From positions 11,922,001 to 11,986,000 of the forward strand of contig OW204000.1 in the NCBI GenBank assembly GCA_934047225.1: a stretch of 64,000 nt of DNA, read 5' to 3'. How positions within the stretch are numbered: the first letter of the stretch is position 1; each line of letters begins with the position of its first letter. The notes below the pieces were generated by a model, which saw only the letters and a program-made list of their open reading frames with translations, was not told the origin of the DNA and ran no database searches. The translations under genes were made by a program, and so were the position numbers. Source of the stretch: Ypsolopha sequella (lineage: Eukaryota > Arthropoda > Insecta > Lepidoptera > Ypsolophidae). Shown piece by piece: positions 1 through 10,503 of this stretch.

Positions 1-3000
1 AATTTTCATCAAGATTCCAGTTAAACGTGAATGTGTCGGTAACAGGGTTCCAACCCAGTCCCAAAGTTTTCATAGATTCTTCATGTTTGAAGTCAAAGAC
101 GTTTTGTTTTGAAATCTGATCTTCTGTTAAGTCTTCTAACAGTGTCGGGTGGTTACTCGCCCATTTGCGCAAGTTCATGCCGCCTCCTTTTAGTAGATTA
201 ATGAGTGACATTTGAAGATGTTTCGCTTTTTCAATTGAATTTGCGCCGCTGACGAGGTCATCAACGTAAAAATCGTTTTGAAGTACTTCAGCAGCTGTTG
301 TACTGTTTTTCAGCGCTGGATATTTGTCACCGTCGTCTAGCGCCAGTTGCCTTAGTGTTCTCATTGCTAGCCACGGTGCGCATTTTGTGCCGTAAGTCAC
401 GGTACATAGTTGATATTCTCGTAGTGACTCTGTCGGAGTGTTTCGCCAAATAATTTTTTGTAGCGATTGTTGAAATTCTGATATCCATATGCAGCGGTAC
501 ATCTTTTCTATGTCGGCAGTGAAGGCATATTTATACGACCTCCATTTCAAAATAAGGGCTTGAATGTCTTGTTGTAGATTTGGACCCTTTTTTAATACGG
601 AATTTAAACAGCTGCCACTTGTAGTTTTTTGCGTTCCATTGTACACAACTCGTAATTTTGTTGTGGTTGAGCTCTGCCTTAAGACCCCGTGATGAGGCAG
701 ATAGCATTCAACAGAGCACGTGGCAGGAGATGACAGCTTCATATGGCCGAGTTCCAAATACTCTCTCATGAACTCTTTGTACATCAGAGCAAGTTTTTTG
801 TTTCTTTCAAGTCGTTTTTCAAGTTGAAGAAATTGTGAGACTGCAATCGACTTTGATTTTCCCAGTTTTTCTTCGAAATCGGAACATAGTGGCATTTTCA
901 CAATATATTCTCCCTCTTGATTTCGTTTTACGGTGGTTTTATAATGCTCTTCGCATTGATCATCTTCTGATATGTCATCCTTGTTTGGAGAAATATCTTC
1001 GTTTTCCCAAAACTTAGTTAGCTCGTTCAAGTTCAATAAAGTTATGTGACAATTAAAAGTTTTAAGTTTGCCACATAAAATCCACCCTAAGCGTGTTTGC
1101 TGCGCTATGGGGGATTGTTGTTTTCCTTTCAGGACTCCATCCATTATAATTTCAGAATACACGTCCGCTCCTAGCAGTAGGTCCACCGGGCGGGAGACGT
1201 TGTAGTCTGGGTCGGCGAGTTTCAAGTTTTCTAAGTGCGGCCAGTTGACCTTCTCGAATGTAGAGTGAGGCAAGCTGTTAGTTAGTTTCTTCAAAATTAA
1301 TGCTTGAGTTTTGAAAGTGAAGTCAGAGTTGATAGACTTGCAGGTTAGCTCCAGGCTTCCCTTGCAGTTTCCCGCTGCCGATCCCACGCCAGAGATCGTA
1401 GCATTAAGTTTCTTTCTAGGTAGTTTCAGTAGTTGTGCAGTGCTCTCAGAGACCAGGGATACTTCGGATCCTTGATCCACCAGTGCATGAAGTGTGACGT
1501 AAGTGCCGTTGCCAGATTTTATCTGAATCTGAGCTGTAGCAAGCAGGACTCCCATATCTTCCGTTGAAAGATGATTTGAGCTCTGCTGGTTATTCGAAAT
1601 AGGTATAGGTCGTTTAACCCATTCCTTTCCGTTGTTATGACCCACTTTATTAAAAGTTTTGTGCAATAGCGTATGATGTTTCATACTGCACTCCTTGCAA
1701 GTTTTAGCCGACGTACATACTTCATTTCCGTGGCTAAATAAACAGTTTTTGCAAACATGTAATTTCGCAACTTTATTATTTCGTTGAACTGGATCTAAGT
1801 CGATGAACTTAGGACATTGCATTAGCACGTGGTTACTATTGCAAAATGGGCACTGTCCGTATGTTGCATGATAAGTTCTTGATTGAGTTTTCTTGAAGTC
1901 AAAATTGGGTTTTTTGGCCCAATGGGATTTTTTCGCTGAGTTGGATGAAGTTGGTTTTTGATTTTGACTGTATACTTCTCTTTTTGGAATTTTTATTGTT
2001 TCGTAAGCCATAAACTTGCTTTCCAGGAAGTACAGGAAGTTTTGTAAGTTGGGTAACGCCCTTTGATCGGGAAGCTCCTTTATGTATTCCTGATATGTTC
2101 TTGAGTCTAGCTTTTGAGCCATAAGATGTACAATGATAGGGTCCCAAGAAGATGTATTAAGGCCAATGTTTGACAGTCCGTTCAAACATTCAGTTGTGAC
2201 GTCATGCAACTTCTTGAGGTTGTAAGCCTCAGGTTGTTGGATAACTGGCTGCTGCAGCATCGCATTTATGTAGGAAGTAAACTGTAGGCGTCGATTGTCA
2301 TACCGTTGGTTCAGTATCTCCCAACACCCGTGGTAGTTGTCGGTGCTAATAGTTAAGTGTTGCACCAACTTTTCTGCTTCTCCCCGCAGCTTAGTTTTGA
2401 GATGTTGCATCTTCTGTGCATCATTTATCGTCGGGTTGTTATGGATAGTTTCAACGAAAAGATCTTTAAAGGAAATCCATTGCTGATAATTCCCGGAAAA
2501 CTCTGGAACCTCTATCCTCGGCGCTGATCTTTGGTAGTGAATTGTAGACCAAATCTTGTCATTGAGAGTTTTCTTTATTGCGTCATATTTGCCCTCAATA
2601 TTGACAAACACGTCATAGTAAGTTTCGTTGGACCCGTTAAGTTGAGCTTCTAATTCCCAATGGAGACTATCGATCTTGTCCCACTTTGATTTTAAGATAG
2701 TAAGATGATCTTCAAGTTCCCATTTTTCTCTAGTTGTGTTGATGTCAATTTTCGACATTGCTCGATCGAGAGCTTTAAAGTTGCATTCTTGTTTACTGAG
2801 CAGTTGCGTTAAGTTATTGCTGCATCCCTCTTCCACGATACCAGTTAGATCGAACTTCACTTCTTTTGGCTTGCGTAGAGATGCCAAGAGATACACAATG
2901 TCAGCTTTTGTAGCTTCATACATTATTTTAGTCCGATTGTATACGTCGTCTTGAAAGTAGTTAATAGTTTTATCTTCAATTTCTTGCTCGAGAACCTCGT

Positions 3001-3154
3001 GACGCGACTTGAAGTTATCCCAGAAGTTTTCGAGTGTTTCCAGCCGCTTAGTTAGGTAATTTTCACTTTTTCTCGAAACGCTGTCCTTTTTGTAGTTGTT
3101 GCATAAACTTTTAATATTTTCGAAGCAAGTTGATTGAAGCGGTAGAGCTTCCAT
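1..3154 (-). CDS. BEL/Pao retrotransposon gag-pol polyprotein, partial (runs off window)
   Basis: Translating the minus strand from the ATG at 3154, the first after an in-frame TGA, gives 1051 codons without a stop to the window edge. In order: a coiled N-terminal region; a DUF1759-type gag region from about residue 213 (VPEFSGNYQQW); a zinc knuckle near 432 (CPFCNSNHVLMQC) followed by a second Cys/His cluster; a DUF1758-type aspartic protease near 557 (ALVDQGSEVSLVSE); and a reverse transcriptase with its first Asp near 877 (FTADIEKMY) and YVDD near 962. This order is diagnostic of BEL/Pao elements. The RNase H, integrase and 3' LTR would lie left of the window. The protein is expected to package, process and copy the element's RNA in cytoplasmic particles. 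The intact frame suggests a recent insertion. I found no copy of its LTR in the window. Confidence 0.93.
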   Translation of the reverse strand, partial: MEALPLQSTCFENIKSLCNNYKKDSVSRKSENYLTKRLETLENFWDNFKSRHEVLEQEIEDKTINYFQDDVYNRTKIMYEATKADIVYLLASLRKPKEVKFDLTGIVEEGCSNNLTQLLSKQECNFKALDRAMSKIDINTTREKWELEDHLTILKSKWDKIDSLHWELEAQLNGSNETYYDVFVNIEGKYDAIKKTLNDKIWSTIHYQRSAPRIEVPEFSGNYQQWISFKDLFVETIHNNPTINDAQKMQHLKTKLRGEAEKLVQHLTISTDNYHGCWEILNQRYDNRRLQFTSYINAMLQQPVIQQPEAYNLKKLHDVTTECLNGLSNIGLNTSSWDPIIVHLMAQKLDSRTYQEYIKELPDQRALPNLQNFLYFLESKFMAYETIKIPKREVYSQNQKPTSSNSAKKSHWAKKPNFDFKKTQSRTYHATYGQCPFCNSNHVLMQCPKFIDLDPVQRNNKVAKLHVCKNCLFSHGNEVCTSAKTCKECSMKHHTLLHKTFNKVGHNNGKEWVKRPIPISNNQQSSNHLSTEDMGVLLATAQIQIKSGNGTYVTLHALVDQGSEVSLVSESTAQLLKLPRKKLNATISGVGSAAGNCKGSLELTCKSINSDFTFKTQALILKKLTNSLPHSTFEKVNWPHLENLKLADPDYNVSRPVDLLLGADVYSEIIMDGVLKGKQQSPIAQQTRLGWILCGKLKTFNCHITLLNLNELTKFWENEDISPNKDDISEDDQCEEHYKTTVKRNQEGEYIVKMPLCSDFEEKLGKSKSIAVSQFLQLEKRLERNKKLALMYKEFMREYLELGHMKLSSPATCSVECYLPHHGVLRQSSTTTKLRVVYNGTQKTTSGSCLNSVLKKGPNLQQDIQALILKWRSYKYAFTADIEKMYRCIWISEFQQSLQKIIWRNTPTESLREYQLCTVTYGTKCAPWLAMRTLRQLALDDGDKYPALKNSTTAAEVLQNDFYVDDLVSGANSIEKAKHLQMSLINLLKGGGMNLRKWASNHPTLLEDLTEDQISKQNVFDFKHEESMKTLGLGWNPVTDTFTFNWNLDEN

Positions 3155-3952
3155 CTTAAGATGATTTTCTTCTCAGTTCACCGAAGAAAAATATATTATG
3201 CAGTGAAGGTACACTGAAGTTAGTTAGTTAAGTTAATGTTGCTTGTTAAAACCACGAAGTTTCCGTAGTCTTCCTTTTTGCAGTCCGTAGATCGATGGTG
3301 CTGCAGTTCGTGCGACTCAGTGTGCTTATTATCCTATCTACAATGTGTGCGCCTTCTCAATCTGACTGGGGAGGTCCGCTTGTGGAAGGCCAGTCAAACC
3401 GAATCGCTTCTCTGAGTAGATGAGGACTTTAAACAACACTTACGTCAACACTCGAAGGACCATAAAATGTAGGAGCCCGTAGATTAGGCACCGTACATTT
3501 GAAAGAAGTTGTATAGTTGTGGAGCACGAAGAGAAAAAGAACTTAGAAACCTCAGTTAAGGTACTGTATTGATATGACAGTAAACAGAGTTCAGTTTGGC
3601 GTCTCTTTCTCTATGTGTGTCGGTATCGACAGTTAGTTTCGTACTGCTTTAAAAACGATAAAATATAAAATTAATTATTATAGCTAAGTAAATAAAGTAG
3701 GCTGCAACGCAAGCAAAACAATGTGCGGTTATGAAACCGTACAGAGAGGTATAATTTAATTATTTTATGGACGTTGTATATTTCGGCTCCAGATATTACT
3801 TGCGTTATTATATAGCTTGTTTGATCAACGAATATTGAAAAGCGACTTTTGTTTATTTTAAACTAGACTATAGTTTGTTGCTTCGCCCGTAATGGAAAAA
3901 AAACTGTGCCATAGTATTTTCTCCAACTCCACATTTTCTACCGACCACCTCA
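3155..3952 (-). other. Leader and probable 5' LTR zone of the BEL/Pao element
   Basis: On the minus strand this non-coding stretch lies upstream of the gag-pol start and should contain the leader, primer-binding site and 5' LTR. A plausible LTR edge is the TG at about 3238 (TGTTGCTTGTT), but I could not find a convincing primer-binding site or the outer edge, and the second LTR is outside the window. Assignment is by position only. Confidence 0.4.
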
Positions 3953-4258
3953 ATGCTTACAGGTGGTAGAGCTGATGCCGGGCTCGACTATATTCGGGGG
4001 AGAGTAAGAGGACAGCTCACAGGCAAAAAACCAGGAGGCCCACCATGCCTGGGACCGATGGATGGCGGTATATCCATCCCTAATAGCCGGGCCTTATATG
4101 GAATAGACTGGTGCCGAGGGTTCCGGCACCGCGCTCAACAACCCGCCTGCCCAGCGTGTGTGAGTAGAGGCAATTCTTCCAGGATGACCGTCGGGAGTGG
4201 CAAAAACCTAGAAAGGCTTATGTCCAGCAGTGGATGAACTAGGCTGATGGATGGATGG
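3953..4258 (+). repeat. 3' tail of a LINE/SINE ending in a GGAT microsatellite
   Basis: The segment ends in GCTTATGTCCAGCAGTGGAT followed by (TGGA)n. The same tail ends copies at about 25640 and 40202. The preceding block (CCCGCCTGCCCAGCGTGTGT) is shared with 25500-25560. In the 40.1-kb copy this tail is the end of an RTE-like reverse transcriptase reading (EAYVQQWT), so this is probably the 3' end of a related element. The 94-codon open frame here has no recognisable domain and is not called a gene. Confidence 0.7.
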
Positions 4259-4375
4259 ACCTCATTGCTCTAGCTAGCTAGTCCCAACATCTCATTCACA
4301 CATTTTTTGTTCGCTGTGCGTGTTTCGCATTAAAGCATGTCTAAGTAAATAAATATAAATAGTTATATAAATATA

Positions 4376-4545
4376 TAATCACGACATGAATTCCCGAGAG
4401 GGGTGTCAGAGATATTTTGAGTGTGAACTGTGAAATGCAAGTCACAGTTCACAATCGGTACACTCGCGTTTTACGGACGATTATTACGTCCCAACGTGAT
4501 GAGTGGTGAGCTCTATCGCTGTACTTCGGGCATAAATACCATTGA
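4376..4545 (-). repeat. tRNA-derived SINE, 3' half
   Basis: Read on the minus strand this is the body and 3' end of the SINE seen complete at 38155-38503. It has the internal self-complementary block (TGAACTGTGAAATGCAAGTC) and the end block CGGGAATTCATGTCG. It stops abruptly at about 4545 inside the element. The missing head lies 800 bp further right at 5346-5502 in the same orientation. Confidence 0.8.
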
Positions 4546-5345
4546 TATAAATGAAGGGAAGATACGGTACGTTCTTATATCGTCAAATCGAAAAATTTAA
4601 CTCTTTTTTGAACGAGCGCCACCGAACGAAAGATATAGAGCGACGAGCTTTGACAGTTAAGCGAGATGAAGCGATACCGGTCCATGGGCCTGTATTTGTA
4701 GGTCGACTAGGCAGATTTCTCATGTGCAATGAACTAATGTCACACTTGCTACAATTATCACCTTACGGCATATAGATGCTGACGGCATATAGACTGATCA
4801 TACTAGTTCCAAAGCCAAATTACGTTTTCCGTGATTTTACTGATCTTTCCGATTTTTTTTCTCAATGATTGTGATACTTGTGTGAAATCTGAAAAATATT
4901 ATTGTAGTTCAACTCCTTAACTACCTACACAAATTTTATTTGTTAAAAATATTTTGTTTTAATATGCTAAATTGTCCAAACGCGAGAGCATGTTTGGCGA
5001 AACGGACCCTTAAGGTTTATTTTTTGAATACTCTCATTCGTTAGTCAAGGACAAAGTTTACCAATGCGTCATACGGGTGCCTTTTAGTGTAGCGACGAAT
5101 CAGCAAAATATGCCTTCCTCCTTCTAACACGCCCGCTGTAGTACGATTCGTCCCTACTCGCTCGCTCTCTCTTCTATGCGAATGATCTGTGATTTTTAAC
5201 AGACCATGTGAAGGAAGGTAGCAGGTGTGACATATGTATAAAAATTGATTTCATATCATTTTTTCTACTTGTGAAATGTTCTTTGCCACACGCGGGATGA
5301 CGGGTACCGTGTATTTCCTTTTGTTTTGTCTAATATAAATATAAA
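4546..5345. other. About 800 bp separating the two halves of one SINE
   Basis: No coding capacity is convincing here. The segment sits between two collinear halves of a SINE and so behaves like an insertion. It contains a copy of the repeat described at 4815-5015. I saw no clean terminal repeats or target-site duplication at its edges, and about 30 bp of SINE are missing at the junction. Confidence 0.5.
4815..5015 (+). repeat. Interspersed repeat, unsplit copy of the flanks around 59.1 and 62.95 kb
   Basis: The left part (ACGTTTTCC, then TTGTGATACTTGTGTGAAATC) matches about 59008-59090. The right part (CAAATTTTATTTG, then GTCCAAACGCGAGAGCAT) matches about 62957-63020. Here the two parts are contiguous, while at 59-63 kb they are separated by about 3.8 kb. 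This copy therefore represents an empty-site paralogue of that insertion. Confidence 0.65.
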
Positions 5346-5502
5346 ACGATGTTTTCCTTCACCGTTTAGCAAGTGGTAAGTAAAAATGAATACTTTGCAC
5401 ATAAATTCCGAAAAACTCATTAGTGCATGCCCGACCGGGGATCGAACCTGGATCTCAAGATTGAGAAGCCAGCGTTCTACCCCTGAGCTACCGCCGCTAT
5501 GT
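5346..5502 (-). repeat. tRNA-derived SINE, head half
   Basis: On the minus strand the segment begins with a tRNA-like head: A-box-like TAGCTCAGGGG, and B-box GGTTCGATCCC inside GATCCAGGTTCGATCCCCGG. It continues into the SINE body to about 5346. RNA polymerase III promoters of this kind are typical of tRNA-derived SINEs. It is not a tRNA gene, since it has no proper anticodon arm or acceptor pairing and the same head recurs at 38155 and 49079. Confidence 0.85.
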
Positions 5503-6581
5503 CGAAGTATTGGTACGTATTTGTGCCTGAATGTGCGATCGCACCTCAACTTTATCTTTCATTTAAAATCTGTGATCACTTTGCTCTTCAATAATAAATA
5601 ATTCTCTTTCTAGCTTCGATTTATATATTTAGATTGGCTCATTGATGTATTGCTTATGATTCTCATAAAAAATACTGGAGGAATATTATTCGAATATTGC
5701 AAGCCTTATCCGTGATACTGATGACTTACCAAGCCAGTTTGAATTTGGCTGCATATTCATGCCAGCTTGTATTTGTTGACACAAATAATACGTAAATCAA
5801 AAATAAATAATGTCATACCATAGCAGAGGTAAGTTTTTGCTATCACCAATCACAAGGAGAGATAAGATTAATGGTTTATGTATGATTTATAAAATCCTAA
5901 AGTTTTTATAATTAAGATTTTAAACATCAATGTTCAATCATTAACTCTTGTTCAACATGGCTTTTATGCTCAGACATGTAAAACATTAGTTTCCTTTATT
6001 CGATAAATACATTTTCCCCACTTTTAGGGAAAAATGCATTTAATGAGCAACATTATTCATGCGCTTGTGTGCGTGTGAACATGAGTAAATATTATACTCT
6101 CCGGCTACGCACACAAGACTGAGAAAGTGGTTTAATTTTTCTGATTGCAGTTTGCACTACACACTCTTTCTAGTGCTTATTCTTCTAAGGTAAAAATCAT
6201 TCTTAAAATGTGAAACCGGTGCATGTCTATATTTATTTGTTTTTGTTTGTAATTTTTTTAGTACTAGTCTCTCGACGATCAGTTTAAAATCTGCCTTTTT
6301 GTGAATTACACAATTTATCAAAATTTTTTGCTTAAAAGTTTTATTTTATTAATATTTCCTTAAAACAAACAGAATCATACAAAATCATACAAAATATTAC
6401 AAAAATATATATAATATTACTGCTTAGAGCATGTAATACTGTGATGACAACAACTACAGCATAAAATGATCGTAAAACCGAATAGCAACTCTGTGACATC
6501 AAAGTCTCCGTTTTAGCAAAGTTTATGTAATTTAAACGATTGTTTAATTAAACAACGTTACGCTTTCAGCAGCCTCCAGAA
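5503..6581. other. AT-rich stretch with no gene seen
   Basis: Only short frames are present. A fragment at about 5728-5770 (CTTACCAAGCCAGTTTGAAT) resembles the repeat ends at 38595, 46390 and 25703-25750. Nothing else was recognised. Confidence 0.6.
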
Positions 6582-6589
6582 AGGACATC

Positions 6590-6999
6590 ATTCATTTTGG
6601 GCTAAATCTGAAAGTGCCGGCCAATTAAAATTAATGTTATATTTCGTTAGAATATGTAATTATATTTATTTGTTACTATGAGACCAAAGCGGTAGGGTCA
6701 TTCTCTGCTTTATTATATGAGTTTGAAATATCGATATTTTTTTCTGGGCTAAATATGAAAGGCCGACCAAAGAAAAATAATGTGATGTTTCATTAGAATA
6801 TGTAATAAGATTTATTTGTTAATGCAAGACCAAATATATAGGGCCATTCTCTGCTTTACTAAATGATTTCGAAAAAGTCTATATATTTTTTGCTAAATAT
6901 GAAAGTGCCGGTCACACAAAAATAATGCCATGTTTCGTTAGAATATGTAATTTTATTTATTTTATACTATGAGACACAATCTGTAGGGTCATTCTTTGC
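6590..6999 (+). repeat. Three tandem copies of the transposon's terminal segment
   Basis: The block containing GGGCTAAATATGAAAG, AGAATATGTAAT and GGGTCATTCTCTGCTTTA occurs three times at a spacing of about 145 bp (anchor positions near 6611, 6758 and 6902). The right end of the element has a single inverted copy (8665-8795). Terminal amplification of this kind changes the number of putative transposase-binding sites. Confidence 0.85.
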
Positions 7000-7070
7000 T
7001 TTATTCTGTGAGCAGCGGTGTTAACAAAAATGCGGGCCGGAGATTTCAATGTAAGATTTCAATATTCAAA

Positions 7071-8364
7071 ATGTCCAAACCAACTTTTCAAAGAATGTTG
7101 AAGAAAGGTCATAAAGCATTGATGGCGGACTATGTGCCGTTACGAGTTGTTTTCGACCACATGACCCCTGAGGAAGTGGTACAACGAAACTTGATAGTCC
7201 CAGAAATACTTTTTGGCAACCACGACAGTCCAATCAATGAAAGGAAAGCTGTGACAATGTGTGATTGTACTTATGTCTATCACCAAAAGAGCTCTAACTA
7301 TTTCTACCAACGGAAATCGTATAGTAGTCACAAGTATCGTCACCTTCTCAAACCAATGTTATATGTATGCTGTGAGGGTCATATAATAGAGGTTTCTGGA
7401 CCTCATGCTGCGACGATTTCTGATGCGGTGATTATGAACAACACGGTAGATAACGAAGAAGGCGGTTTTCATTGGTTCTTTAGGCCGGGAGACGTATTCA
7501 TTTTAGACCGTGGATTCAGGGACTTGGTGAGGCCCCTTGAAGATCGCGGCTACGTAGTACATATGCCAGAGACAAAGAACCGAAGGAAACTGCAGCTTAC
7601 CACTGACCAAGCCAATAAGTCTCGGCTTTTGACCATTTATCGTTGGGTGGTCAAAGTCATAAATGGACGTTTCAAAATAGATTTTCGCCTATTAAGAATT
7701 GTCCACAGTAACCGATCACTAAGGCATATGATGGACTACTTTAGAATTGCTACAGCTCTTATAAATGACTTCCATGTCCTGATCAACAATAATGTGCATG
7801 CTAATGAGTTTTTAAGGATTATTAATGAAAAAATAACTCTGCCTAATATATTAGCAGATGTTGTCATCACTAATAACTACAGTAGAAAGAGAGCACATTT
7901 CTAGTCGATGACAGCCAATACGCCGGAATTCGACCAGTTCCCCAGATTTAAGCAAGAGCAACTGACATTGTTTACCTTGGGCAACTATCAAATAAAGCAG
8001 GCTCGAAGCTATTATGAGGAGCATATTCAATCTGATGATGTGTTTATCATAGCGCTTGGTGGGGACGTGCCAGCTCAAGAGGTTCGGGAACTGGATGGAA
8101 GAGACCTTTGGCTTATAAGAGGTTGCATACAGTCAAGACACGTTCAAGCCAAAACTTACTACGTGTACATCGCCGTTGAGCCTACTTTACTTGGAAGAGA
8201 TTACTCATTACTACTGTAGCTGCAATATTGGAAGACGTACATTAGGATTCTGTGCACACGTTATGACCATCATACGGTACATAAGTTTTGCGCGGAATGA
8301 TCCCACCATAGTTCCACCGGCAGATGGACTGGAAAATATAATAGTCAGACAGAAGGAATATTAA
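7071..8364 (+). pseudogene. ISL2EU/IS4EU-type DDE transposase, broken
   Basis: From the first ATG at 7071 the frame encodes a DDE-superfamily nuclease. The RNase H-like core has CDCTYVYHQKSSNYFYQRKS with the first Asp, LLKPMLYVCC, and GDVFILDRGFRD with the second Asp. The reading continues past an in-frame TAG at 7902 in the same frame to about 8200, where a frameshift moves the end into another frame. That end carries a SWIM-like Cys/His motif (YYCSCNIG, then GFCAHV), typical of this group's C terminus. The N-terminal region of the family appears to be missing or diverged. With a nonsense codon and a frameshift it cannot make an active transposase. The frame can also be opened upstream from a TTG at 6996, which I do not consider the real start. 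Confidence 0.82.
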
Positions 8365-8808
8365 CCTTTTTTCTGTTTTTTTTTTGTCAAATAAATGTTT
8401 TATTTCATGTAACCGTTTTTTATTCAGATTTAAACCAATTAATTAATTATCTATTAGGTTTGATAAGTGAAATTCAGGTTATTTTATCGAAAAAGTATAA
8501 ATATGACCATTTAAAGCTGGTGAAAGAGTACAGAGAATAACCCTAGTGCATTGATCTCATAGTAAAATATGTTCAAAACATCTTTTCTGCACAAAAAATC
8601 ATCAGTAATGTGATATTTTTTCGAAAATTAATGCAAAAATTATAATTTTCGAAATCATCTAACTAAGCAGAGAATGACCCTACACCTTAGGTCCCATAGC
8701 AACAAATGAATATAATGTCACATTTTATCGAAATATAATATTTTAATTTTTTGGCCGGCACTTTCAGATTTAGCCCAAAAATGTATGAACGCTGAATGAT
8801 GTCCTTTA

Positions 8809-10449
8809 CATCAATGACGATCTTAAGTTAAAGTGGTTCAATTACTTATACTTACAACTTTACGTTACATTGTAAAATGACTTTTTGTTGAAACGATGCA
8901 GACAACACATGGACAAAACTCTCTGAAATTAGGGAAAGTGCGTGGCAGATTTTTATCTATCAAACACGAAGTTTTATATGTTCCAACCAAGTTCCAACAC
9001 AAGAGATTTTGTCGCCTCACCATCCATAATGAGATAACTTTTATATCATAGGTTATATTTCTGTTGGGTCCACGAATTATTACAAATATTGCTCAGCATA
9101 TCAAGCTACACCCTCCACAAAGACTTGCTAATTCAACAATTCAATATTCAAAAATTTTACCTCTCCTCTCTCTGAATGACTTACTGACTAAGCCACTATT
9201 TGTTTGTGTATATGTATCTGTGTATTTATGTATGTATTTGTATGAAGTATATTTTTATGTTTAGGTTATAGGTTTAAAATAACATTTTATTATTATGTTA
9301 TGCACTGATTTAGGTTAAAATTTCAAAGATGTTTTATGTTTTCGCAATGTTGACTGAAAGAAATTTCTTATAAGAATAAGTCCGCCCTTGCCTTTCATTT
9401 GTTATTTGTTCATTCATTAATTTAACTAAATAACCTCTTGATAAGGTTGTATGTATTGTGAAGTATTTTAATTAAGAGTAAAAACCTTTAAATTTGTAAT
9501 TTCACAGAGTAAATAAATCTTGAAACTGGTTGCTGTAAAGGGTTTACTAATTGTTGAAAAAGCAACTTTTCAGTTCAGTCTTTGTAGTGTTTCTCAGAAA
9601 ATTTCCCTAATTAAAATACTTGATACGACAGAATGTTTAAGTGAGAGCAATGAAACAAAAGTTAGTATTAATACGCTACACGCTTAAATCTATTGCCTAT
9701 TTTATTAAAAAAATCAAGTTGATCTTTTAACCACGTCTTTGAAAAGAACGTTTGAAAACCAAAAAAAAGAGGGTTGAAAAAATGTTTTTGTGACAAAAGT
9801 ATAAATCTTAAAACATTGTTTATAGGTGGAATCCCTAGATAAAAGATCGATAAATCAAATATATTTTCTTCAATATGAGGAGAGACCTAGTTTCTTCCAA
9901 TGAGCCCTTGAAAACCTGGTGTTGTTGATGTTCTAGCGTCAGGTGTCCCGTCAAAGAAAAATAATATGACTCTCTTATTATTTATTATTGTTATCTACAT
10001 CTCTTTTGTTGCAAAGGTGTTACATTTGCACAATGGACACGTATCCCGTAGTGAAATATCACTATATTTTTTATAGTAACTGATTATTAGTTATAACAAA
10101 GCACAAAACTTTTTAAATTTTTGAAAAATTTCTATTGTTACCGATGTTAGCGATAGCGATATTTATCACTTTTAGTATGAAATCGTATCAGAAGACGTCA
10201 CGTGATATGCCGTTAAGCTCACTTTGATTGCCAATAACTTCGTAATTTTTTGAGATATCGAAATAATAATTTTACTACTGTTTTAGCTTTTTAAACGCCA
10301 TCTTCATGTAGGAGACAGGCTCATTGCCAATTTGTACTGCACACTTTTTATTTCCTTTATTTGTTGCTAGAAGGTAATTTATTTAACAGTCAAATTAAAA
10401 TTAAGTTTTATTTAGTAGCAAAAACAAAGGCTATAAACTTTTAAAAAAC
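8809..10449. other. AT-rich non-coding stretch
   Basis: About 1.6 kb with only short frames. I found no repeat shared with the rest of the window, no terminal repeats and no RNA gene. It may be unique host sequence or very old repeat. Confidence 0.5.
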
Positions 10450-10503
10450 ACCTGCATGCAGTGAAAAGCGTGTATTTGTGCCCGAAGAACGGCGAAAGCC
10501 CAC
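10450..10503 (+). repeat. SINE fragment at the left edge of a hAT-like insertion
   Basis: CACCTGCATGCAGTGAAAAG followed by CGTGTATTTGTGCCCGAAGA matches the SINE body at about 12248-12300. It stops exactly at the left terminus of the 10504-11611 element. Confidence 0.7.

Larger units (their letters stand above)
6582..8808 (+). mobile_element. ISL2EU/IS4EU-like DNA transposon, decayed but with both inverted termini
   Basis: Both ends carry the outer motif AAGGACATCATTCA in inverted orientation (left about 6581, right about 8806). It is followed by TTTTGGGCTAAATCTGAAAG, TGCCGGCCAA and a shared stretch through GTAGGGTCATTCTCTGCTT, so the inverted termini are about 140 bp long. Between them lies one transposase-like frame with a nonsense codon and a frameshift. 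The target duplication is expected to be only 2 bp in this group and cannot be judged. The left terminus has been expanded into three tandem units. Confidence 0.8.

Noticed and set aside
3155..3952. A defined LTR and primer-binding site for the BEL/Pao element
   Set aside because: TG and CA candidates exist, but without the second LTR or a tRNA match no boundary could be supported.
3953..4237. 94-codon open frame
   Set aside because: It lies wholly within a LINE/SINE 3' tail repeated at 25.5 kb.
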